Below, one piece after another: positions 50,050-58,477 of a stretch of 64,000 nucleotides of DNA. A model generated the notes under the pieces. It was not told the origin of the DNA and did no database searches. It worked only from the letters and a program-made list of their open reading frames with translations. The stretch's first letter is position 1; the number at the start of each line of letters is the position of its first letter. The stretch spans positions 62,001-126,000 of the forward strand of contig CAWIGR010000013.1 of NCBI GenBank assembly GCA_963835705.1. Reading direction: 5' to 3'. The translations under genes and the position numbers were made by a program. This DNA comes from JACVRW01 sp963835705 (GTDB taxonomy: Bacteria > Actinomycetota > Thermoleophilia > Solirubrobacterales > Thermoleophilaceae).

Positions 50050-52083
50050 ATGGCCAAGGACACCGAAAAGCTGATCCGCCAGCTGTCGCTGATCTCGTTC
50101 CTGATGGCGGAGCGGCGGCCGGTCTCGGCGCTCGAGATCAAGCAGGACGTCGAGGGCTACTCGCAGATGAACGACGAGGCGTTCGCCCGCCGGTTCTACG
50201 CCGACCGCGCCGAGCTCGAGTCGCTCGGCATCCACCTCAAGGTCGACAAGCCCGCCGAGGGCTACTACGAGGCCGAGAACTACTCGCTGCCGCCGGAGAA
50301 CTTCTACCTGTCGGCGATCGAGTTCACCGACGAGGAGCTCGGCGCGCTGCGCATGTCGCTGTCGCTGCTCGACGGCGAGTTCGCCTACGCGGAGCCGCTG
50401 CGCCTGGCGCTCCAGCAGCTCTCGTGGGGCAAGCCCTCCCCGCTCGACGCCCCCGAGGAGCGCACCGTCACGCTGGCCGTCAAGGCGGGCGCGGGGGGCC
50501 GCGACCTGTCTCAGCGCCTGTCCAAGCTCGAGACCGCGATCTTCCGGCGCAAGACGATCGTGTTCGACTACTACACGATCGGCCGCGACGCCCAGGAGGG
50601 CCGCAAGGTCGACCCCTACCACCTGCTCTACAGGGGCGGGCAGTTCTATCTGATCGGTTGGTCGCACGAGCGCGGGGCGCTGCGGGTGTTCCGCGTCTCG
50701 CGCATCCGGGGCAAGGTGGGTTACTCGTCCAAGGCCGAGCACGATTTCAACCGCCCCGAGGACTTCGACCCGCGCGACTACGCGATCCGCACCGACTGGC
50801 AGCTGGGCGATCCGATCGGCCGTGCGCGCATCTGGCTGTCCGACCGGATCGACTGGCTCGCGCTGCGCCACTTCGGCCACGCCGGGGAGGTCACCGAGGC
50901 CGACGACGGCGTCATCTTCGAGACCGACTACGCAAACGCGCGCCAGATGGTGTCCTGGGTGCTCGGGCTGGGCGAGCACGCGCGAATCGAGGGGCCGCCC
51001 GAGCTTGTCGAGGAGGCGCGCGAGCGGCTCGAGACCCTGATCGAGCGTCACGGGGAGCTGCCCGACCTCGCCGCGCCGGTGGAGCGCGCGCCCGCGCCCG
51101 CCGAGGAGGACGGCGATCGCGAGTCGTCGCCGATCCGCCCCGAGCGCTTCGCGCGGCTGGTCACGCTGGCGGGCATCCTGATCGACGCCGCGCGCGAGGC
51201 CCACAAGCTCGAGGTGTCCGCGCTGTGCGAGCGGCTCCAGCTGAGCGAGCAGGAGCTTCGCCAGGACATCGACGTGCTGAACGTCGTGAACTTCGGAGGC
51301 GGCTCGTACGTGCTGTACGCGGAGGTCCAGGGGGACCAGATCGAGGTCGACCCGGAGCCGTACGGCGACAACTTCGCCCGGCCGGCCCGCCTCCTCCCGC
51401 TCGAGGCCAAGGCGCTCGTCGCTGCGATCGACTTCATCGGCGAGCACCTGCCCGAGGGCTCGCTGGCCACGGCGCGCCAGAAGATCGTGGACGCCCTCGG
51501 CCAGGACCCCGCGCAAGACGGTCTCCAGATCACCACCGCCAAGGGCGACGACTCCGAGGTCGCGCGGGTGGTCAGCCGCGCCATCTCAGAGCGCCGGCTG
51601 CTCGAGTTCGAGCACTACAAGGAGGAGCTCGACGAGTTCACGACCCGCCGGGTCGAGCCCTACAAGCTCATGAACGGCCACGAGGGCTGGTACGTCCACA
51701 CCTGGGACCCGGACAAGGAGGACACGCGCTCCTTCCGGCTCGACAGGATCCGCTCGGCGACCGTGCTGGACGAGGGCTTCGAGCCGCGACCCGGGATCGA
51801 GCCCGACATACACGGCTGGCCGAGCACGGGCGAGGTGGCCGACTCCCGCGTCGCGCGCGTCTGGGTCGCGCCCGAGCCGGCACGCTGGGCGCGCGAGGAG
51901 AGGCGTGTGGTGCAGGAGCTCGAGGACGGCGCCGTGATCGTCGAGCTGCCCTTCCTGGGCCACCACTATCTGGCGCGCGAGATCCTCAAGGACGCCGGCG
52001 ACGCCGTGGTGTTGGAGCCGGACGACGCCCGCCATGCAGTTCTCGAAGCCGCCGAGAGCTTGGCGGGCGCCGCCAGGCGCTGA
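50050..52083 (+). CDS. Tandem WYL-domain transcriptional regulator (PafB-PafC fusion type)
   Basis: 677 residues, two WYL regulators in one chain. First half: winged HTH (LIRQLSLISFLMAERRPVSALEIKQ), then a WYL domain with FDYYTIGRD and DPYHLLYRGGQFYLIGW near 195-215. Second half (from ~360): HTH-like RLVTLAGILIDAAREAHKLEV, then a WYL domain with FEHYKEELDEFTTRRVEPYKL and WYVHTWD near 560. This is the layout of fused PafBC, the LexA/RecA-independent DNA-damage activator. Usually it lies by the Pup-proteasome genes; none are near here. ATG at 50050. The 160 bp upstream hold no other gene. Confidence 0.87.
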   Translation: MAKDTEKLIRQLSLISFLMAERRPVSALEIKQDVEGYSQMNDEAFARRFYADRAELESLGIHLKVDKPAEGYYEAENYSLPPENFYLSAIEFTDEELGALRMSLSLLDGEFAYAEPLRLALQQLSWGKPSPLDAPEERTVTLAVKAGAGGRDLSQRLSKLETAIFRRKTIVFDYYTIGRDAQEGRKVDPYHLLYRGGQFYLIGWSHERGALRVFRVSRIRGKVGYSSKAEHDFNRPEDFDPRDYAIRTDWQLGDPIGRARIWLSDRIDWLALRHFGHAGEVTEADDGVIFETDYANARQMVSWVLGLGEHARIEGPPELVEEARERLETLIERHGELPDLAAPVERAPAPAEEDGDRESSPIRPERFARLVTLAGILIDAAREAHKLEVSALCERLQLSEQELRQDIDVLNVVNFGGGSYVLYAEVQGDQIEVDPEPYGDNFARPARLLPLEAKALVAAIDFIGEHLPEGSLATARQKIVDALGQDPAQDGLQITTAKGDDSEVARVVSRAISERRLLEFEHYKEELDEFTTRRVEPYKLMNGHEGWYVHTWDPDKEDTRSFRLDRIRSATVLDEGFEPRPGIEPDIHGWPSTGEVADSRVARVWVAPEPARWAREERRVVQELEDGAVIVELPFLGHHYLAREILKDAGDAVVLEPDDARHAVLEAAESLAGAARR

Positions 52084-52232
52084 GCGATGAAATGGGTCCC
52101 CCTCACCCCCGAGGGTTAACCCGGCTCTACCCCTCTTTGCGGCAATCCACACGAAGTTCTGCCCTCGCGGCCAACGCCTGAGCCAAGCTTGGGACGGTGA
52201 GGCACAGCGGCGCCGGATACCCTGGCGCACGC

Positions 52233-52697
52233 ATGCCGTCGCGCCGCAACGAGATCGAGATGACGGACGAGGAGCTCCATGCGTTCCTCGCCGAGCGGAT
52301 GGTCATGCAGTGCGCCACCGCCGGGCCGCGCGGGCTCCCCCACATGGTGCCGCTCTGGTTCGTGCCGGACGGGCTGGAGCTGGTCGGCTGGACCTACGCG
52401 AAGTCGCAGAAGGCGCGGAACCTGGAGCGCGATCCGCGCGCCACCATCGGGATCGAGGACGGGGTCCGGTACCACGAGTTGCGCGGCGTGATGTTCGAGT
52501 GCGACGTGCGGGTCGAGCGGGAGGCGGAGCGCGTGGAGGGCTACGGGCTCCGGCTGTTCGACCGGTACGCGGATGGCGGGCTCACCCCCGAGATCCGGGA
52601 GATGGTCGCGGCGCAGGCCCGCAAACGGGTGGGGCTCCGGTTCGTTCCGTTGCGCGTGGTGAGCTGGGACCACCGGAAGCTCGGCGGCGCGTACTGA
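52233..52697 (+). CDS. PPOX-type flavin/F420-binding protein
   Basis: 154 residues, split-barrel pyridoxamine-phosphate-oxidase-like fold: MTDEELHAFLAERMVMQCATAG, GLPHMVPLWFVPDGLELVGW, KSQKARNLERDPRATIGIED and a final RFVPLRVVSWDHRKLGG. KARNLxRDPR is typical of F420- or FMN-dependent reductases of actinobacteria. ATG at 52233 chosen over 52197 because the family starts near the PSRRNEIEMTDEEL helix. Its TGA overlaps the rmlA ATG by one base. Confidence 0.83.
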   Translation: MPSRRNEIEMTDEELHAFLAERMVMQCATAGPRGLPHMVPLWFVPDGLELVGWTYAKSQKARNLERDPRATIGIEDGVRYHELRGVMFECDVRVEREAERVEGYGLRLFDRYADGGLTPEIREMVAAQARKRVGLRFVPLRVVSWDHRKLGGAY

Positions 52698-53761
52698 TGA
52701 AGGGGTTGATCCTCTCCGGCGGCAAGGGCACCCGCCTGCGGCCGCTCACCCACACGAGCGCCAAGCAGCTCGTGCCCGTGGCCAACAAGCCGGTCCTCTT
52801 CTATGGCATCGAGGCGATGGCCGCCGCGGACATCCGCGAGGTCGGCATCATCATCGCGCCCGAGACCGGCGACGAGATCCGCGCGGCCGCCGGCGACGGA
52901 TCGCGCTTCGGCGTCTCGATCGACTACATCGAGCAGGACGAGCCGCGCGGCCTCGCCCACGCCGTGCTCACGGCCGAGCCGTTCCTGGGCGCCGCGCCGT
53001 TCGTGATGTACCTGGGCGACAACCTGCTCCGCGACGGCATCGTCAACCTGGTCGACACCTTCCGCACGGAGCAGCCCGACGCGCTCATCCTGCTCACGCC
53101 GGTGCCCGACCCCGAGCACTACGGCGTGGCCGAGCTCGTCGACGGTCGCGTGGCACGGCTTGTCGAGAAGCCCAAGGAGCCCAGCACCGACCTGGCGCTG
53201 GTCGGCGTCTACATGTTCACGCAATCGATCTTCGACGCCGCTCGGGCGATCGAGCCGTCATGGCGCGACGAGCTCGAGATCACCGATGCGATCCAGACGC
53301 TGGTCGACCGCGGCAAGCGTGTCGACCCTCACATCGTGCACGGCTGGTGGAAGGACACCGGCCAGGTGCAGGACATGCTCGAGGCGAACCGCCTGATCCT
53401 CGACGAGCTGATGGACCAGGTGGACGGCGAGCTGGTGGAGTCCCGTGTCGAGGGGCGGGTGGTGATCGCCGAGGGCGCCCGGCTCGAGCGGACCATCGTG
53501 CGCGGTCCCGCCATCGTGGGGCGTGGCTCGCGCCTGACTGATGCCTACATCGGCCCCTACACCGCGGTCGGGGAGGACGTGACGATCGAGAAGGCCGAGC
53601 TGGAGCATTCCATCGTGATGTCCGGCTCATCGATCTCGGACCTGGAGTACCGGATCGAGGCGAGCCTCATTGGAAAGAACGTGCGGATCGGGCGGGGACC
53701 GGCGCTGCCGAAGGCGTACCGCTTCGTGGTCGGCGACAGCGCCGACGTGCAGATCCTCTAG
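52697..53761 (+). CDS. rmlA: Glucose-1-phosphate thymidylyltransferase, long (beta-helix) type
   Basis: 354 residues. Nucleotidyltransferase motif LILSGGKGTRLRPLTHTSAKQLVPVANKP (cited parts: GGKGTRLRP at residues 8-16, KQLVPVANKP near 25), IDYIEQDEPRGLAHAV near 78, YLGDNLL near 108 and GWWKDTGQ near 215. The last ~110 residues form left-handed beta-helix repeats (VVIAEGARLERTIVRGPAIVG, AYIGPYTAVGEDV), as in the StrD/AcbA-type long enzymes. Makes dTDP-glucose, first step of dTDP-rhamnose synthesis. ATG at 52697. Stop overlaps the convergent regulator by 4 bp. Confidence 0.9.
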   Translation: MKGLILSGGKGTRLRPLTHTSAKQLVPVANKPVLFYGIEAMAAADIREVGIIIAPETGDEIRAAAGDGSRFGVSIDYIEQDEPRGLAHAVLTAEPFLGAAPFVMYLGDNLLRDGIVNLVDTFRTEQPDALILLTPVPDPEHYGVAELVDGRVARLVEKPKEPSTDLALVGVYMFTQSIFDAARAIEPSWRDELEITDAIQTLVDRGKRVDPHIVHGWWKDTGQVQDMLEANRLILDELMDQVDGELVESRVEGRVVIAEGARLERTIVRGPAIVGRGSRLTDAYIGPYTAVGEDVTIEKAELEHSIVMSGSSISDLEYRIEASLIGKNVRIGRGPALPKAYRFVVGDSADVQIL

Positions 53762-54156
53762 CGCGTCAGGCGGACGATCGCCTCGGCGGGCTCGATGCCG
53801 GCGCGCTCCAGCACGTCGAGCAGCATCGCCTGCTGCGGGGTCACGTCGAGCTGGACCTCCTCGGGCCCGAGGAGCCGCCCTGGATCGACCTCGAAGGCCT
53901 CGGCGATCTTGATGTACGTGTAGAGCGGAGCGCTGCCCCAACCACGCTCCAAGCGAGAGAAGTACCCGGTGCTGAAATGGCCGCCCTCCGGCTTGGGCAC
54001 CCGGGCCGCGAGCTCCCAGAGCGGCCAGTCGCGGTCGCGCCTGAGGCGCCGGATGCGGTCGCCCACGGTGATGGCCCACTCGAGGTAGTACGGAGCGCTC
54101 CAGCGCGGGCCGTCGTTGCGGCGCCAGTGGCTCACGTTGGTCTGAAAGCGGCCCAT
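53758..54156 (-). CDS. XRE-family HTH regulator
   Basis: 132 residues. The central XRE HTH spans about 38-100: VGDRIRRLRRDRDWPLWELAARV, then FSTGYFSRLERGWGSAP with the recognition helix, and YIKIAEAFEVDPGRLLG. The C-terminal ~35 residues (QLDVTPQQAMLLDVLERAGIEPAEA) may bind an effector or make dimers. I chose ATG at 54156; an in-frame ATG at 54234 would add a low-complexity leader and leave only 23 bp to the operator. It lies between rmlA and rmlD, divergent from rmlD, and a long dyad sits in the shared promoter, so it likely controls itself and the rmlD-rmlB genes. Confidence 0.82.
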   Translation of the reverse strand: MGRFQTNVSHWRRNDGPRWSAPYYLEWAITVGDRIRRLRRDRDWPLWELAARVPKPEGGHFSTGYFSRLERGWGSAPLYTYIKIAEAFEVDPGRLLGPEEVQLDVTPQQAMLLDVLERAGIEPAEAIVRLTR

Positions 54157-54256
54157 GCGGGGGGAAGCAGCGTGGGGGCACGCGGTCGCCCCCCCGGCGC
54201 CCCCGCGTCGAGCCTCCGCCGTTGAAGGCATCACCCATCAGACACAACTCCCTCCC

Positions 54257-54323
54257 GGAAACGACAAGCAGTTTGTCCGGGGGGCAAGGACGTTGCCCTC
54301 CCAGCAAACTCGTTGTCGTTTCC
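54257..54323. promoter_or_regulatory. Long dyad-symmetric operator between the XRE regulator and rmlD
   Basis: All arms share one centre at 54290. Outer arms: GGAAACGACAA (54257-54267) and TTGTCGTTTCC (54313-54323). Middle arms: AGTTTG (54270-54275) and CAAACT (54305-54310). Inner arms: GGGCAA (54282-54287) and TTGCCC (54293-54298). Weaker symmetry extends to 54248/54332. This looks like a pair of inverted operators or one large multi-dimer site for the adjacent XRE protein. Confidence 0.7.
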
Positions 54324-54401
54324 GACAGGTAGTGCAGACAAATGGTGCAGGCATCCCGTCCGCGCGAGACTCGGCAATCTCGCCCTGACATCCTCTGCGA
54401 C

Positions 54402-55187
54402 ATGAGGACCATCGTCACCGGGGCCGGCGGCATGCTCGGCCAGGACGTCGCCCGCCTGTCCGGCGGAGTGGCGCTGTCGCGCGCGGAGCTCGACGTGACG
54501 GACCGCGCAGCCGTCCGTCACGCGATCGCACCCGACGACCTGGTGTTCAACTGCGCCGCCTGGACCGACGTCGACGGCGCCGAGGAGCACGAAGGCGAGG
54601 CCACGCGCGTGAACGGCGACGGCGCTCGCAACGTCGCGGAGGCCGCCGGCATCGTGGTCTACGTCTCGACCGACTACGTGTTCGACGGGCGGAAGACCGG
54701 GCCGTACCTGGAGGGCGACACCACCAACCCGCTGTCGGCCTACGGCCGCTCCAAGCTCGCGGGCGAGCGCGCGACAGCCGAGGCCAACCCACGGCACTTC
54801 GTGGTGCGCTCGTCGTGGCTGTTCGGCCCGGGCGGGCGCAACTTCGTCGAGACGATGCTCGGCCTCGGCCCGGAGGTGCGCGTCGTGAACGACCAGCTGG
54901 GATGCCCCACCTTCACGGGCCATCTCGCCGAGGCGCTCGTGAGGCTCGCGTCGACCGAGGACTACGGCCTGCACCACATTGCCGCGTCGGGCTCCTGCAC
55001 GTGGTTCGAGTTCGCCCGCGAGATCTTCGCCCGGGCCGGCGTGGACACCCGTGTGGAGCCCTGCACCACGGCCGAGTTCCCGCGGCCGGCGCCGCGCCCC
55101 GCCAATTCCGTGATGGCGAGCGAGCGCGGGCATCGCCTCCCCGACTGGCGCGAGGGGCTCGACGCGTACCTGGGGGTGCGCGTGTGA
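54402..55187 (+). CDS. rmlD: dTDP-4-dehydrorhamnose reductase
   Basis: 261 residues, RmlD family: TIVTGAGGMLGQDVARL at the N-terminus, LVFNCAAWTDVDGAEEHE near 48-64, VYVSTDYVFDGRKTGPYLEGD near 88 with catalytic Thr/Tyr context, NPLSAYGRSKLAGE near 110 (Tyr-x-x-x-Lys) and VVRSSWLFGPGGRNFVETM near 135. Reduces dTDP-4-dehydrorhamnose to dTDP-L-rhamnose. ATG at 54402. Overlaps rmlB start by 4 bp (GTGA). No rmlC is present in this window. Confidence 0.92.
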   Translation: MRTIVTGAGGMLGQDVARLSGGVALSRAELDVTDRAAVRHAIAPDDLVFNCAAWTDVDGAEEHEGEATRVNGDGARNVAEAAGIVVYVSTDYVFDGRKTGPYLEGDTTNPLSAYGRSKLAGERATAEANPRHFVVRSSWLFGPGGRNFVETMLGLGPEVRVVNDQLGCPTFTGHLAEALVRLASTEDYGLHHIAASGSCTWFEFAREIFARAGVDTRVEPCTTAEFPRPAPRPANSVMASERGHRLPDWREGLDAYLGVRV

Positions 55188-56170
55188 GGCTGCTCGTGAC
55201 AGGCGCCGCCGGGTTCATCGGCTCGACGTTCGTGCACCTGCTGCACCCGGACCACGACATCGTCGTCCTCGACAAGCTGACCTACGCCGGCCGGCGCGAG
55301 AACCTGCCCGAGGACGTCGAGCTCGTGGTGGGGGCCATCGAGGACCGGGACCTCGTGCTCGAGCTGGCCTCGGGCGTGGACGCGATCGTGAACTTCGCGG
55401 CCGAGTCCCACGTGGACCGCTCGATCGCCGACCAGAACGCGTTCGCCCGCACGCACGTGATCGGCACCGGCGTGCTGCTCGACGCCGTTCGGGAACGCGG
55501 CGTGCAGCGCTTCCTCCAGGTGTCGACCGACGAGGTGTACGGATCGATCGAGGACGGCTCGTTCACCGAGAGCTCGCCGCTCGACCCATCCTCCCCGTAC
55601 TCGGCGACAAAGGCCGGCGGCGACCTGCTCGTCTCGGCCCACGCCCACACCCACGGGATCGAGGCGGTCATCTGCCGGGGCTCCAACAACTACGGCCCGC
55701 GCCAGTACCCGGAGAAGCTGATCCCGCTGATGATCTTGAACGCCCTGCACGGCGACCCGCTGCCGGTGTACGGGGACGGCCGCCAGGTGCGCAACTGGCT
55801 CTACGTCGAGGACTTCTGCCGCGGCATCCTGGCCGCGCTCGAGCGCGGCCGCGGTGGCGAGGCCTACAACGTCGGCGGCCCCGACGAGTGCGAGAACATC
55901 GAGGTGGTGCGGCGCATCCTCGAGCTGACCGGCGCCGACGAGGCGCTGATCGAGCACGTGACCGACCGTCCCGGGCACGACCGCCGCTACTCGCTGTCGA
56001 GCGCCAAGCTCGCGGCGGAGCTCGGCTGGGAGGCGGAGACCCGGTTCGAGGACGGCCTGCGCCGGACCGTGGACTGGTACCGCGACAACGAGTCCTGGTG
56101 GGCCCCGATCCGCTCGGGCGAGTACCGCGAGTACTACGAGAGGCACTACGGGCGACCGCTAGCCTCGTAG
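55184..56170 (+). CDS. rmlB: dTDP-glucose 4,6-dehydratase
   Basis: 328 residues, extended SDR. LLVTGAAGFIGSTFVHLL opens the chain; LDKLTYAGRRENL near 30, NFAAESHVDRSI near 70, VSTDEVYGSIEDG near 113 (catalytic Thr-Asp-Glu), YSATKAGGD near 140 (Tyr-x-x-x-Lys), RGSNNYGPRQYPEKLIP near 165 and NWLYVEDFCRGI near 205 are all RmlB hallmarks. GTG start overlaps the rmlD stop; the ABC transporter gene starts 3 bp after its stop, so export and sugar synthesis are co-transcribed. Confidence 0.93.
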   Translation: MRLLVTGAAGFIGSTFVHLLHPDHDIVVLDKLTYAGRRENLPEDVELVVGAIEDRDLVLELASGVDAIVNFAAESHVDRSIADQNAFARTHVIGTGVLLDAVRERGVQRFLQVSTDEVYGSIEDGSFTESSPLDPSSPYSATKAGGDLLVSAHAHTHGIEAVICRGSNNYGPRQYPEKLIPLMILNALHGDPLPVYGDGRQVRNWLYVEDFCRGILAALERGRGGEAYNVGGPDECENIEVVRRILELTGADEALIEHVTDRPGHDRRYSLSSAKLAAELGWEAETRFEDGLRRTVDWYRDNESWWAPIRSGEYREYYERHYGRPLAS

Positions 56171-56172
56171 CG

Positions 56173-56898
56173 GTGTTCAGAGAGCACCCGGCCCTTCTCC
56201 TCGAGAACCTCAGCAAGCAGTACGACGACGGCACCGTCGCCCTCGAGGACTTCGATCTCGAGATCCCCGCGGGCGCCTTCTTCGGCCTGCTGGGGCCCAA
56301 CGGCGCCGGCAAGACCACGCTGATCAGCGCGGTCTGCAACCTGCTGCGAATCACGGACGGCGAGATCTCCGTCTTCGGAGAGCCCCACGAAACGCTCGCC
56401 GCGCGACGGTACATCGGCCTCGCCGAGCAGGACATCAACCTGGACCGCTTCCTCACCGTGAGGGAGACGCTCATGTACCACGGGGGCTACTTCGGGATGG
56501 AGGACCCCGGTCCGCGCGCGGACGAGCTGATCGCCGCCTTCGGGCTGGAGCACAAGCGCGACGTCCGCGCGCCGAGGCTGTCCGGCGGCCAGCGCCGCCG
56601 CCTCCTGCTGGCCAGGGCGCTCATGCACCGTCCCCGCCTCGTGATCCTCGACGAGCCGACGGCGGGCGTCGACTTCGAGCTTCGGATGGACCTGTGGCGG
56701 TACATCAGGCAGCTCCACTCCGAGGGAACGACCATCCTCCTCACCACGCACTACCTCGAGGAGGCCGAGGAGCTCTGCGACGAGATCGCCCTGATCCGCG
56801 GCGGGCGCCTGATCGCGCGCGACACGGCAGAGGGGCTGCGCGACCACTTCGGCGCCGACCGGCTCCAGGACGTGTACGTGAAGGCGATGGCGTCGTGA
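56173..56898 (+). CDS. ABC-2-type transporter ATP-binding protein
   Basis: 241 residues. Walker A GLLGPNGAGKTTL near 38, Q-loop LAEQDINLDRF near 85, signature LSGGQRRRLLLARAL near 138, Walker B LVILDEPTAGVD near 158, H-loop ILLTTHYLEEAEEL near 192. Belongs to the CcmA/YadG-type exporter ATPases. GTG at 56173 follows the rmlB stop by 2 bp; its own stop overlaps the permease GTG (GTGA). Probably powers export of a polysaccharide or lipid-linked product; the proximity to rml genes is the only hint. Confidence 0.9.
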   Translation: MFREHPALLLENLSKQYDDGTVALEDFDLEIPAGAFFGLLGPNGAGKTTLISAVCNLLRITDGEISVFGEPHETLAARRYIGLAEQDINLDRFLTVRETLMYHGGYFGMEDPGPRADELIAAFGLEHKRDVRAPRLSGGQRRRLLLARALMHRPRLVILDEPTAGVDFELRMDLWRYIRQLHSEGTTILLTTHYLEEAEELCDEIALIRGGRLIARDTAEGLRDHFGADRLQDVYVKAMAS

Positions 56899-57650
56899 GC
56901 GGGCTCGTATGGCTCTGCAAGCGCGAGACGCTGCGCGTCTCGAAGCTCTGGACCCAGACGGTGCTGGCTCCCGTGATCTCCTCGATCCTGTTCATCCTCG
57001 TGTTCGGGCTGTCCCTCGGCGGCAGGATCGACCAGGTGAGCGAGGTGGACTACGAGGTCTTCATCGTGCCCGGGCTGATCACGATGGGGATGGTGCAGGC
57101 CGCCTATGCCAACAACGCCTCCTCGATCTTCCAGGCCCGCTTCGACCGCTACATCCACGACGTCCTGTCGGCGCCGATGCGCCCGTGGCAGATGACGTTC
57201 GGCTACACGGTGGGCGGGGTGTTCCGCGCGCTCGCGATCGGGGTCTCGCTGCTGCTGCTGGCGGTGGTGTTCGTCGACGTGCCGATCGAGCGGCCGTTCG
57301 CGTTGCTGGCCGCCGTGGCGCTCGGGCTCGTGCTGTTCAGCGCGCTCGGCGTGGTGGTGGGGATCTACGCCGAGGTCTGGGACCACACCACCTTCATCTC
57401 CAACATCGTGATCCTGCCGCTGGCGTTCGTGGGCGGGGTCTTCTACTCCGTCGAGGTGCTCCCCTCGCCGTGGGAGGAGCTGTCCCACTTCAACCCGGTC
57501 TTCTACCTCGTCAACGCCGTGCGCTTCGGCTTCCTGGGCCAGAGCGACGTGTCGGTCTGGCTCTCGCTCGGCGTTACCGCGGCGCTGGCGCTGCCGGTGT
57601 ACGCGTGGTCACAGTGGCTGTTCACGACCGGCAAGCGCTTGAAGGATTAG
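56895..57650 (+). CDS. ABC-2-type transporter permease
   Basis: 251 residues with six helices (about 20-40, 57-78, 105-130, 135-160, 168-190, 222-242), ABC-2/YadH family. VLAPVISSILFILVFGLSLGG and FIVPGLITMGMVQAAYANNASS near 55-75 are typical, as is PLAFVGGVFYSVEVLPSPW near 170. GTG start overlaps the ATPase stop. The uracil-DNA glycosylase reading frame starts inside its last 37 bp. Confidence 0.9.
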   Translation: MSGLVWLCKRETLRVSKLWTQTVLAPVISSILFILVFGLSLGGRIDQVSEVDYEVFIVPGLITMGMVQAAYANNASSIFQARFDRYIHDVLSAPMRPWQMTFGYTVGGVFRALAIGVSLLLLAVVFVDVPIERPFALLAAVALGLVLFSALGVVVGIYAEVWDHTTFISNIVILPLAFVGGVFYSVEVLPSPWEELSHFNPVFYLVNAVRFGFLGQSDVSVWLSLGVTAALALPVYAWSQWLFTTGKRLKD

Positions 57651-58291
57651 AGCGGCGCGTCACCCGCTGCCGCCGCTGCCCGCGTCTGGTCGAGTGGCGC
57701 GAGCGCGTGGCCCGGGAGAAGCGCGCGGCGTTCCGGGACGAGACGTACTGGGGCCGCCCGGTGCCCGGCTTCGGCGACCCGGACGCCCTGGTGTTCGTGC
57801 TCGGCCTGGCCCCCGCCGCGCACGGCGGCAACCGCACCGGGCGCGTCTTCACGGGGGACCGCTCCGGAGACTGGCTGTTCGGCTCGCTCCACCGCACGGG
57901 CTTTGCGAACCAGCCCACCTCCGTTCACCGCGACGACGGCCTGCGGCTCGACGGCGCGTGGATCGCCGCGGCGGTCCGTTGCGCCCCGCCCGCCAACCGG
58001 CCGCTTCCGGCCGAGCGCGACAACTGCCTGCCCTACGCCGCCGAGGAGCTCGAGCTGATCCGCCCGGCGGTGATCGTCTGCCTCGGCGCCTTCGCCTGGG
58101 ATGCCGCGTGCCGGCTGCTCGGCCTGCGTCCGCGGCCCCGGTTCGGCCACGGAGCCGAGCACGTCGTGGGGGACGGCCCGGTCCTGGTCGGCACCTACCA
58201 CCCGAGCCAGCAGAACACCTTCACCGGGAAGCTCACCGAGCCGATGCTGGACGCCGTGTTCGCCCGGGCGCGCGCCCTCGCATACTCCTGA
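57614..58291 (+). CDS. Type 5 uracil-DNA glycosylase (UdgB)
   Basis: 225 residues. Four Fe-S cysteines: CRRCPRLVEW (two, near 18-21), VRCAPPANRP near 120 and DNCLPYAAEEL near 137. Motif A GLAPAAHGGNRTGRVFTGDRSG near 62 and motif B GTYHPSQQNTFTGKL near 193 with the His give the active site of family 4/5 glycosylases, the latter lacking the polar Asp as in UdgB. Removes uracil and oxidised bases. GTG at 57614 is inside the permease gene; an in-frame GTG at 57605 also works. Confidence 0.88.
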   Translation: MAVHDRQALEGLERRVTRCRRCPRLVEWRERVAREKRAAFRDETYWGRPVPGFGDPDALVFVLGLAPAAHGGNRTGRVFTGDRSGDWLFGSLHRTGFANQPTSVHRDDGLRLDGAWIAAAVRCAPPANRPLPAERDNCLPYAAEELELIRPAVIVCLGAFAWDAACRLLGLRPRPRFGHGAEHVVGDGPVLVGTYHPSQQNTFTGKLTEPMLDAVFARARALAYS

Positions 58292-58302
58292 CGGCCTTGG
58301 GG

Positions 58303-58308
58303 TATATA
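58303..58308 (+). promoter_or_regulatory. Probable -10 element for the riboswitch transcript
   Basis: TATATA lies in an otherwise GC-rich gap directly after the glycosylase gene, 5-10 bases before the conserved ydaO-type RNA begins. No good -35 is visible at 17 bases. Confidence 0.4.
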
Positions 58309-58312
58309 GTGC

Positions 58313-58463
58313 CGCAGCCGTAAGGAGCCATAGCCGAATCCTTGGCCGTCAGGCGGCCGGGGAACGGGGGATCCAACCTTAGGGGCGAATCGCGGCACCA
58401 GCCGTGTAGCGCTGCTCTTCTGGCGCGAGTCCGTCAGCTAACCCCGTAGGCGCGCGAGAAGAG
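58313..58463 (+). ncRNA. c-di-AMP riboswitch (ydaO/yuaA leader)
   Basis: The leader carries the invariant blocks of the ydaO-yuaA class in order: CCGAATCC, CCGGGGAACGGGGGATCCA (58357-58375), GGGGCGAATC (58382-58391), then CCGTCAGCTAACCCCGTAGGC (cited in part: GTCAGCTAACCCCGTAGG), followed by a closing arm AGAAGAG that pairs with CTCTTCT near 58415. It ends just before the ribosome site of the NlpC/P60 gene. c-di-AMP binding is expected to switch off expression of this wall hydrolase, as in other actinobacteria. Confidence 0.88.
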
Positions 58464-58477
58464 ATTGGAGCACCAGC

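Noticed and set aside
52113..52122. Perfect palindrome GGGTTAACCC after the PafBC-type gene
   Set aside because: Only 10 bp, no further symmetry or T-run; could be chance, and no terminator structure is convincing in this 149-bp gap.
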